Assembly: GCA_949775045.1 (NCBI GenBank)
Contig: OX459103.1
Location: 8,527,842-8,591,841 of the forward strand
DNA: 64,000 nucleotides
Direction: 5' to 3'
DNA from: Metridium senile
Taxonomy: Eukaryota > Cnidaria > Anthozoa > Actiniaria > Metridiidae
The first letter of the stretch is position 1. Each line of letters opens with the position of its first letter. Of the stretch, positions 46,589 through 56,600 are shown piece by piece. The notes under the pieces are model-generated. The model searched no databases. It had not been told where the DNA came from and saw only the letters and a program-made list of their open reading frames with translations. A program made the position numbers and the translations under genes.

Positions 46589-46845
46589 CGGTTATAGGCC
46601 GTTATTATTAATTTTAGTCATTGACCTGTTTAGTTTAGTGCCTGCCTCCCCCCCCCCCCCTTCCCCCCCGGTTATAGGCCGTGATTATTAATTTCAGACA
46701 TTGATCTGTTTAGTTCAGTGCCTGCCCTACGACCCTCCACCACCACCCCTCCCCCCCCCCCCCCCCCCCCCCCCGCGGTTATAGGCCGTTATTATTAATT
46801 TTAGTCATTGACCTGTTTAGTTCAGTGCCTGCCTTCCCCCCCTCT
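46551..46845. repeat. Three tandem units of about 100 bp separated by poly(C)
   Basis: Each unit is a C run (about 35, 10 and 24) followed by 'ggttataggccgt', 'attattaattt' and 'gtttagttcagtgcctgcc'. Units 1 and 3 keep 'cgcggttatagg'; unit 2 lost the 'cg'. Confidence 0.9.
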
Positions 46846-46954
46846 TGAACTGTAAGCGCTGTACTTGACCAAAGGTGATTAAGGAGTGGTTATTTAAAAA
46901 GTTGTATGAAAAAAAATCGCTTTTGTATACATGCCGATAAACTAGTACAAGCTG

Positions 46955-47275
46955 TTGATATTTTGACAATCTTTAAGAAAATAATAACTCCGTTCTGTAG
47001 AATAGAAGGGGATCACTTCAGGTTATATCTTAGTAGGGGTTCATTTCGGGTCATGGCCGGGCAAATACCGGAGTATCTATTTGTCTTACGTGAATGGTCG
47101 GTTCATGTATTTTAACAATCTTTAAGAAAATAGTAAGTCCGTTTCGTAAAATAAACGGGGATCATTTCAGGTTATATCTAGGGGTTCATTTCGGGTCATG
47201 GGATCACTTCGTGTCCTGTCTGTCAGCGCGCGCAAATGCCGGAGTATCTATTTGTCTTGTTGAACGGTCTGTTAA
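46955..47275. repeat. Direct duplication of about 155 bp
   Basis: 'caatctttaagaaaata', 'ggggttcatttcgggtcatg' and 'ccggagtatctatttgtctt' occur in the same order in both halves. The second half has an extra 30 bp insert. Confidence 0.85.
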
Positions 47276-48112
47276 TAAGAGGGAATGTGAACTGATTCTA
47301 AATATATTTGGAAAGGTTTAGCATGGATGATTCTGCCGTTGCTGTGCTAGAATAAAATCTATAAGACATCTTAAAACTTCTTCTTCCCGGGATATCTTGG
47401 TTTGGAAAATGTCAAGATTTTATAATAATAATAATAAACTTTATTGGAATATATTCTTTATTGGGTTTATACAAATATAGTATATACACTTTTTTCCAAT
47501 CTGGCCCAGTGACCCTTGTCGATCAACTCTTATTCTCGACAGAATTGTCCCAAGCAAAAACTTTATATATTTAGAATTGCTGTATATTCCTAAACAAACA
47601 GGAAAACTCTTATTGAGCTAGAACTAGATTCCAAGGAACTATTTTAAGAACTATTTCGAGTCTTTCGGCTGCCAATAATTTGACACTGTATTTCATTCAG
47701 GACATTCAGTTGTTTTTATGTAAAAAAAGAGTCATGTGCAAATGCATTGACCTGTATGTAAATAACAAAATAAATGTATGCGAATGGATAAGATTTTAGG
47801 TCAATGCTAAATGAAAATAAATGGGAATTTTATACTATGCCCGTTCTGATTACACACGCGTACTGTTTAATACACTCCTCAAGGAAACAACTACAACTAC
47901 ATTTGCGATCCGGCTCATGTCCAATGTGACGACGGACCCATAACACCGCTCAATTCAAGCTCATTTTACAAGCAGACGCTATACCCTGGGTACCAGAGGT
48001 TATTTTGTACTTGATTTGGCGTTTGTAAAACTGACGATTTAATTGTATCCTGGGTGCCAGAGGTATTATTCAAACGGAAAATAATATTAAAATTGTGAAG
48101 CAACGAGAAATT

Positions 48113-48240
48113 GAGGATAACGAACACAGACGTACAAATGATAAATACAAATACTAGATCAAGAAACCCTCTAGTTTCTAGGGTGCGGAATTGGGGATAA
48201 CGAACACAGACGTACAAATGATAAATACAAATACGAGAAC
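48113..48240. repeat. Direct duplication of about 75 bp at the left flank of the nested TIR element
   Basis: 'ggataacgaacacagacgta' followed by 'caaatgataaatacaaatac' and 'aagaaaccctct' occurs twice. The second copy abuts the element at 48267. Confidence 0.85.
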
Positions 48241-48266
48241 AACAAGAAACCCTCTGGTTTTGTAGA

Positions 48267-50500
48267 GGTCGCGATAAAAAGCTGAAACTGAAACGGCTGA
48301 AAGAGCTGAAAAAGCTGAAACTGAAACGGCTGAAAGAGCTGAAAGAGCTAAAAGAGCTGAAATACCCCAAATGTTTTACATTTTTTTTCAAAAATATCAT
48401 AAACACGAAGTTGTTTGCCAATTTCCGGCTTCCTATATGATCGTTTTAAAAATTATATAATTCAGTTATTCAGCTCTCTTCACCGACATGATTTAGGTTT
48501 GTTATTTAAGTTAACTGGTTGTATATGTTGAGGTTGCTGTATGGCGTGTAAGCATCTACAGCTCATTTAGATTATAGTCAGCCTTCACATACAAAAGGTT
48601 TTACTCGTATAATTATTCGCTAACTTTAAACTGATTTTGATTTTGTTTGATTATAGTTCTCCCTATTTTGTCGCCATATGCGACATCCAAATAGCTAAAA
48701 ACGCAGAATAAGTACAAAAGCTATCTTTTTTTAATCATATATACGCAAGTAATCTTGTACAAATTTTTGAAGAAAACAGCGCGCGGAGTTTTCTTTCATG
48801 TAACAACTGATGAAGGCCACTTTATTTCACTAATCGACGCGTGTACAATTTTTCAAATTAAGTATTATTTCAATCCCCATTTACATTGGAATTGAACGAA
48901 ATATAAGAGTGTGAAACAATCTCTAAACAAGAAAGGAAGAGAGGTAAGCATTTCAATAAAGATCTGAAATGAGCGTGACGTTGACCTTTCATGTCAAACT
49001 CGCGCGTAAGTTATAAACAGCGATTTGGCAGCTCTGAAAAGGGGTCGCGATAAAAAGCTGAAACTGAAACGGCTGAAAGAGCTGAAAGAGCTGAAATAGC
49101 TGAAAGAGCTGAAAGAGCTGAAAGAGCTGAAAGAGCTGAAAGAGCTGAAAGAGCTGAAAGAGCTGAAAGAGCTGAAATACTGCACATTTTTTACATTTTT
49201 TAAATAATTAGTATAATTATAAAACAAACAGTATATAAATTTGCATATAAATAAGCAAATATAAATAACTTGCATATAATAAGCAGTATATAAATAGTAT
49301 ACAAACATGTCCCCGAGTATCATGCTTTTCATATTCTGTATATCCACAAATTGTCCATCCGTTAAAAATTATGATTGCTTTTCAGAGCTGCCAATTCAAA
49401 TCGCTGTTTATAACTTACGCGCGAGTTTGACATGAAAGGTCAACGTCACGCTCAATTCAGATCTTTATTGAAATGCTTACCTCTCTTCCTTTCTTGTTTA
49501 GAGATTGTTTCACACTCTTATATTTCGTGCAATTCCTTTTGTTTCCAATGTAATTTGGGATTGAAATAATACTTAGTTTGAAAAATTGTACACGCGTCGA
49601 TTAGTGAAATAAAGTGGCCTTCATCAGTTGTTACATGAAAGAAAACTCCGCGCGCTGTTTTCTTCAAAAATTTGTACAAGATTACTTGCGTATATATGAT
49701 TAAAAAAAGATAGCTTTTGTACTTATTCTGCGTTTTTAGCTATTTGGATGTCGCATATGGCGACAAAATAGGGAGAACTATAATCAAACAAAATCAAAAT
49801 CATTTGAAAGTTAGCGAATAATTATACGCCAGTAAAACTTTTTGTATGTGAAGGCTGACTATAATCTAAATGAGCTGTAGATGCTTACACGCCATACAGC
49901 AACCTCAACATATACAACCATTTCACCTAAATAACATTAACATTTGATAACGATAGTCGATATTTGTGTGAATAGTATAAATCATGTCGGTGAAGAGAGC
50001 TGAATAACTGAATTATATAATTTTTAAAACGATCATATAGGAAGCCGGAAATTGGCAAACAACTTCGTGTTTATGATATTTTTGAAAAAAATGTAAAACA
50101 TTTGGGGTATTTCAGCTGTTTCAGCTGTTTCAGCTCTTTCAACTCTTTCAGCTCTTTCAGCTCTTTCAGCTCTTTCAGCCGTTTCAGTTTCAGCTTTTTA
50201 TCGCGACCCTCTGAAAAGCAATCATAATTTTTAACGGATGGACAATTTGTGGATATACAGCATATGAAAAGCATGATACTCGGGGACATGTTTGTATACT
50301 ATTTATATACTGCTTATTATATGCAAGTTATTTATATTTGCTTATTTATATGCAAATTTATATACTGCTTGTTTTATAATTATACTAATTATTTAAAAAA
50401 TGTAAAAAATGTGCAGTATTTCAGCTCTTTCAGCTCTTTCAGCTCTTTCAGCTCTTTCAGCTCTTTCAGCCGTTTCAGTTTCAGCTTTTTATCGCGACCC
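48267..50500. mobile_element. Non-autonomous TIR element, interrupted by an inverted copy of itself
   Basis: The outer element is 48267-49041 plus 50219-50500 (about 1.06 kb). Termini are 'ggtcgcgataaaaagctgaa', followed by a 'gctgaaagagctgaaa' tandem array, inverted at the right end. The interior has no transposase. No target duplication flanks the outer copy, and the left flank is itself duplicated, so the original insertion site has been rearranged. Confidence 0.85.
49042..50209 (-). mobile_element. Inner inverted copy of the TIR element with 9-bp target duplication
   Basis: 1168 bp from 'gggtcgcgataaaaagctga' to its complement, flanked by 'tctgaaaag' at 49033-49041 and again at 50210-50218. 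Internal sequence is the reverse complement of the outer copy joined across that 9-mer. It has more 'gctgaaagagct' units at one end (about 11) than the outer copy. A 9-bp duplication fits Mutator-like or Merlin-like elements. Confidence 0.88.
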
Positions 50501-51790
50501 AAGGAAGCACCACGTCTACAACGGCGGCCACGTAGACGCCTCCTGTTGCTTGACCACTTTGAACGTGAAAATATATAGCGCTTATCAATAATACTGAAGC
50601 ATATTTAGAAAATTCATTTAAAATAACTTTTCATGACAAAACAAGAGGTATACATGTACAATCAAATTGGTTTTACAAAATATAAAATATTCATGTAAGG
50701 ACGAAGGCTTTTTTTTTTCTTTGCGAATTAATAAAATCCGTATCCGCTTTAGAGCCGGGTTGCACTTGCGACATTTCCAGGACAAATTTGTTTGGATAAG
50801 CAAAAATCTGTCAAAATCTAGCTTGTCAAGGCAAGTTTTGTTTCAAGCAAAAATTGTTTCCCACTATAGCTATCAGGTATATTTTTAAAACTAACAAAAA
50901 TCTATACGAAAAAAGTATATTCTATGACAACATGACACATGTATTTGAGTATACCAAATGGGGGATTAATCTGAAAGGTAATTATAATGAATTCAAGATT
51001 GAAGCATGTCATTATAAAGTGTTATTATTATGCATATGTTTCCTGGACGCCAATCAAAAGTGATTATATCAATCTGGCCTAGATCTGGAAAAAGTTCCTT
51101 TTGTTTTTGCCAAAGTCTTGTTTTCTAAAAAGTAAATGTTTTTGAATACCGCTTGTTTTCTCACGCTCTTTTGTTGGTTATCAAATGTTTACTAGTTACT
51201 AGCTAGCTCATAAAATAAATTTGTAAAATGTAAATAATCTGGACAATGTTTATTCGTGTCTTTGTTGCTAATTGCATGACAGGGTGCCAAGCTTGTCAGA
51301 TTGTCACATTACAGATAATAATCCCATTATATGTGTCCATTACGTAACAAACAAAACAGACAGACTTGTGACTAAAAACAGCTGCAGGGGAGACTATAAA
51401 GAGGGTCTATAATCGTAAAACGGCTAAAAAATTAACCGTGAAGCGTCAAAATCTGAAAAATATAACCGTTAGCCGTGAATATTTTTTATAGCGTGAACCG
51501 TGATGTTTGTTCCTCTCAGTGCGACGTCGACTCTGAATTACTATATAATTTTTGTTTGTAAGAGATTTTAAATTCAAAAATTTGATGTATATGAGAATAG
51601 TTTTATTTCTGTGATCATGAATTAATGAAGAATAGACAAACAGACAAGAAAAACAACAATTCAATGAAATGCGATTTTTTTAGCTGTTATATTGCGGGAA
51701 ATTTCAGAAAACGCTTCAGTTGAGCGTGATTCGAAAAAGTTAACCGTGAGTCGTAAAAAAGCGAAATTTTTAACCGTTAGTCGTGATACG
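50501..51790. other. Intergenic, no gene recognised
   Basis: AT-rich sequence. From about 51415 to 51780 the words 'aaccgtgagtcgtaaaa' and 'aaccgttagtcgtgaata' recur several times in both halves, ending at a C run of about 27. Probably another repeat element with poly(C) at its edge. Confidence 0.5.
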
Positions 51791-51792
51791 TA

Positions 51793-52265
51793 CCCTCCCC
51801 CCCCCCCCCCCCCCCCCCCCCCCATTGAGAACCTCTATAAAGCCTTCTCCTTCTGCCTATCTGTGCCTGGTCACCATCTGAACGACCACTCTCGTAAGCG
51901 GCCATCTCTTGTAAGCGACCGCTATTTCAATTTCCCGTTTTGTTTCCATTATAAAAGCGACAACTCTCGTAAGCGACCGCGATCACCTTTAGGGTTCAAG
52001 TTTATGGACTTTTTCATCGTTTTCCCTCTCGAGATCTCGTAAGCGACCATCCAGAGACATTAGACTGCTGACTTTTGGAAAACAATACCTAAAACATCTT
52101 TAGAGATACCGTGGAGGAGCAAATATGCCAAACAAAGAGTTAAGATACAGTAACTATGAAATTTTCTGATACTCGTTGCTTGGGCTTCCTGTGTTAAGGT
52201 TCTCGTAAGCGACCACTTTCTTCTGGTCCGAGGGTGGTCGATTACGAGAGATTCAACTATATCCT
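51793..52265. mobile_element. Tc1/pogo-like element with reiterated 'TCTCGTAAGCGACC'
   Basis: 'ctcgtaagcgacc' occurs about six times. The right end reads 'ggtggtcgattacgagagat', the complement of the sub-repeat type. The left end is obscured by poly(C). No transposase frame. Confidence 0.6.
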
Positions 52266-52761
52266 CTATTTTTTTAAAATAGAAACCTTTTAACAAGAAC
52301 AAAAATTCCAAATATGTTATGGAAATATACAACTTCGTTCCCAGGGCCGGGCCCTCTCCCTTTTTTTCTTTTGGGTGGGGCGGGAAATATAACTAAATAC
52401 GCTATTTATAACTCGAAATAGAACAACAATTAATCAAAACAAAGAGATATGCGTGATATCTTTAACAACAAATACTCACTTATCTCTGGTGATTTGACTA
52501 CAGTAAACTATTCCCAGGTTATAGACGCCAATCGCGGCGACAATGTTGTAAAATTCGGCAAACTCTTACCTAGCCTGCGTTGCAGCCCGTGAGAGGAATG
52601 GGGAGAGGAAGGGGAGGGGTGGGTGAAAGAGGTAAAGGAGGGCCTGCATGCACTTACCCTACATTATTCCTAACTCTAGTTACAGTGTTTTCATTGCTAT
52701 AACGTTTAACATTTACGCGGCCTCTATACGTAAGAAATGTACTTATGGTCAAAGAGAAGAG

Positions 52762-52823
52762 CAACCTCGTTCCCAGGGCCCCCACCCAAAAGCGAAGGGA
52801 GAGGGCCCTGGGAACGAGGTTGA
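52762..52823. repeat. Hairpin 'TTCCCAGGGCCC', second copy
   Basis: 'aacctcgttcccagggcc' and 'ggccctgggaacgaggtt' form a nearly perfect stem. The same unit is at 44755-44824. Confidence 0.8.
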
Positions 52824-53054
52824 GAGAAGAGAATTATTTCGAATTTCCCGCGGCAGCCAATCAAGAATGCTTGCTCTCACTGTCAACGTGCGAAAAATGC
52901 ATATGTAATGAGACACGTGACGTCAGTTCTTGTGATGGAAATTTCTTTTCAGCTGAATAACATTTATGAAATTGACTGTATGCATGAATTTGATGGCTTT
53001 CTTGATAAACAATAAATTTATTCTGTATTTTATTTTTATTATATATTTAATTCA

Positions 53055-53618
53055 TCGTTCATCCATCCATCCATCCATCCATCCATCCCTCCATCCATCC
53101 ATTCATCCATCCATCCATCCATCCATCCATCCATCCCTCCATCCATCCATTCATCCATCCATCCATCCATCCATCCATCCATCCATCCATCCATCCATCC
53201 ATCCATCCATCCATCCATCCCTCCATCCATCCATTCATCCATCCATCCATCCATCCATCCATCCATCCCTCCATCCATCCATCCATTCATCCATCCATCC
53301 ATCCATCCATCCATCCATCCATCCATCCATCCATCCATCCATCCATCCATCCATCCATCCCTCCATCCATCCATTCATCCATCCATCCATCCATCCATCC
53401 ATCCATCCATCCATCCATCCATTCATCCATCCATCCATCCATCCATCCATCCATCCATCCATCCATCCATCCATCCATCCATCCATCCATATCCATCCAT
53501 CCAATCATCCATTCCTCCATCCCTCCATCCATCCATTCATCCATCCATCCATCCATCCATCCATCCATCCATGGCCATCCATCCATCCATCCATCCATCC
53601 ATCCATCCATCCATCCAT

Positions 53619-53653
<35 letters not shown>
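53055..53653. repeat. (CCAT)n microsatellite
   Basis: About 600 bp of ccat with periodic 'ccct' and 'cattc' variants. All six-frame open frames here are artefacts. It ends 24 bp before the first recognisable exon of the copper monooxygenase. Confidence 0.98.
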
Positions 53654-53655
<2 letters not shown>

Positions 53656-53676
53656 TAAATGTTATATTTCTACTAG

Positions 53677-56600
53677 GATCGACATGGTGTTGGTCATTAC
53701 CCCAAGATAGACGACCGCAATGACTACAAGTTAATATCTGGTATGGAAAGCAATGGCCATACTATCATCAAGTTTAGCCGTAAGATAGACACTTGTGATC
53801 CACAGGACCTGAAACTACAGGTACTAGAATACACTGAATGACAATACTATTTACAGTAACCAGGGCAATAACAACAGCAATGACAGACACAACTACAGCA
53901 GCAACCATAACAGCAATGACGATAGCAATTACAGTAGCAAGGACACCACCACCACCAACAACAGCAAAAACGACAACAACAACAAAAACAGCAATTGCAA
54001 TTGCAATGACAGTAGTAGCCACAGTAGCAAGGAAAATAACAACAGCAATAACAATAGCAATAGTAACTATAATAGCAATTGCAACAACAGCTATATAACG
54101 ACAATAACAACAGCAATGTTAATGGTAGTGACAATGACAATGACAACAACAGTAGCAACGACGATTAGTACTAACCAAAGCAACAACAGTAACACTGTCA
54201 ACATCAACAACATCACAATAACAACAGTAGCAATGACAATAACGATACTAACAACGACAATAACAACAGCATGACAACTACAATAGCAACGAAGATTAGT
54301 ACTAACAATAACAACAGTAGCACTGATACTAACAACAATGACACTAACAGAACAGCATTACAACTACAATAGCAACGAAGATTAGTACTAACAATAACAA
54401 CAGTTTTTATAATATAAGACAGAACGCTTATTTCACGACGTTTCGATGTCGCTGACATCATTTTCAAATAGGGTTTTATTCAATAAATTTGAATATTACA
54501 TTGAGATGAAAGTTATCCTCTTGGGATCAATACGCGTGACATGCACATGTCACGCGTATTGATCCCAAGAGGATAACTTTCATCTCAATGTAATATTCAA
54601 ATTTATTGAATAAAACCCTACTTGAAAATGATGTCAGCGACATCGAAACGTCGTGAAATAAGCGTTCTGTCTTATATTATAAAAATTTGTCCAAAAGCCA
54701 CTCTTTTGAAAATAACAACAGTAGCACTGATACTAACAATAATGACACTAAGACCCCGTCTACACGGATCCGGATACTTTTGAAACCGCATATACGTTTT
54801 GATGCGAATCGGCCTATCGTCCACACGAATCCAGTGAATCCGGTCACCGAAACCGCATACTTTTACTTGAATCCTCCGGATACGCGGATTCGTGTGGACG
54901 CAAATATTTCTATGTGGTTTCAGCCGGATCGGATTCGTGTAGACGAGGCCTAACAGAACAGCATGCAACTACAATAGCAACGAAGATTAGTACTAACAAT
55001 AACAACAGTAGCACTGATACTAACAACAATGACACTAACAGAACAGCATGACAACTACAATACGGCAACGACGATAATAACAACCACAGCACCACAACAT
55101 CAACAACAGCACAATAACAACAACAGTAGCAATATATGGCAATGACAACAACAAGAATGCCAATTAATAGCAACAATAGTGCATGCATGAACCAATTACA
55201 ACAACAGTAGCAACATTTTCTGAAGCAACATTTATGACAAGGACAACAGAACCAGAAGGAAACTTGAAATCTTTCTTTGTTTTCTCTTCCCAGGAAGGTA
55301 CTTCTAAGGTCATTTTTGCACTCAACGATGAAGACCCTGAGTCTGCAGAATCAATCAAACAGCACACGTTTAGAAATGTACGCAGTATTCTGCTGCTAAA
55401 TTCACAGGGAAACAGAAACGCGCCTGACTCTTCTTGGAAGCAATTTGACATTCTAAACAAAAACGTAAGTAGATTACCATACGTTACGGAGATGTTACGG
55501 GCACGAGAACGTTTACGTACGAGCAGTTTTGACTTTGTTACGCGTTCTACTTCCATTCAATTTGCATCAACGCAACAATTAGTACAATAACCTTATTGAC
55601 AATTTTTTACACAAGTTTGTTGCGCTTTTTTCATACCGTATAATATCCTTAACGTAAATGTCCCTGTGCGTCAATGAGACGTATAAACGTAATGCAGTAA
55701 CGTTTTACGTTTCCGTAGTTTTGATTTCAATATACGTTATTTTCATTCGACTTGCGTCAACGTAATGCAACGGAAAGTATGACATGTTATGTAAGCGTCG
55801 GACTGTTGCGTTCATTTTAAAAATGTTCTAGTTTTCACTCAAGTCAACGTTTACTCCGGATCGTGATTATCCCTGTGCAAATGCGCCTTTTGGCCAATTG
55901 TACAGCGGTGTTAGATAACATGAAACTGGAGTATTATTCGTCAAAGTCCTGTTCTCAAAATGTTTGATAAATATTATTTTGTTCTATATACAGTTCAGCG
56001 TACCAGCCAAACACACAACCTATCACTGCACTGTACACAAAATACCTGACTTTAAAGAAAAAACACATATTGTTAGGGTAAGTAGGTGTAAAGTACAATT
56101 ATAAATGAACATGTAGACGATAACGATGATGGTGATGATAATAGTAATTGATGATAATGGTAATGGTGATGATAAAAGTAATGATGATGTTGATAATTAT
56201 GATGCATGATATGGTGGTGAAGATAATATTAATGGTGATGATAATGGTAATGGTGACGATGATGATGATAATAATAGTAATTGATGGTGATAATGGTAAT
56301 GATGTTGATAATTATGATGCATGATAATAGTGATGATGATAATGGAGATTATGATTATAATGGTGATGACGATAATAGTAATTCATGATGATAATGGCAA
56401 TGATCTTTTTCCATGTTACAACATCATCATCATCACCATAACAACCATTACTTATTGTATATACACATTCGACGAGTCCTTTTGGAGGAGTGATCGGGTC
56501 AAGATTATCACCATTACCATCGTTATTATCATCATCGTCATCACCATCATCATCATCAACATCATCATCATCGTCGTCATCATCATCATCGTCATCATCA

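Larger units (their letters stand above)
53830..55215. repeat. CAA/CAG-rich microsatellite region with inserted elements
   Basis: Degenerate 'aacaacagtagcaatgaca' sequence fills the intron after the first exon. It is interrupted by the palindrome 54411-54684 and the MITE 54752-54950. 'acaatagcaacgaagattag' is repeated four times or so. Confidence 0.85.

Noticed and set aside
53039..53658. Open frames encoding IHPS and MDGW repeats on both strands
   Set aside because: CCAT microsatellite translated in all frames; no start context or conserved flank.
44045..53676. Retrotransposon or autonomous transposase genes
   Set aside because: No reverse transcriptase, integrase or DDE transposase signature is visible in any frame; all elements look non-autonomous.
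54600..54650. Hammerhead ribozyme
   Set aside because: The hairpin and GAAA are present but the CUGAUGA core is not. Kept only as a low-interest note.
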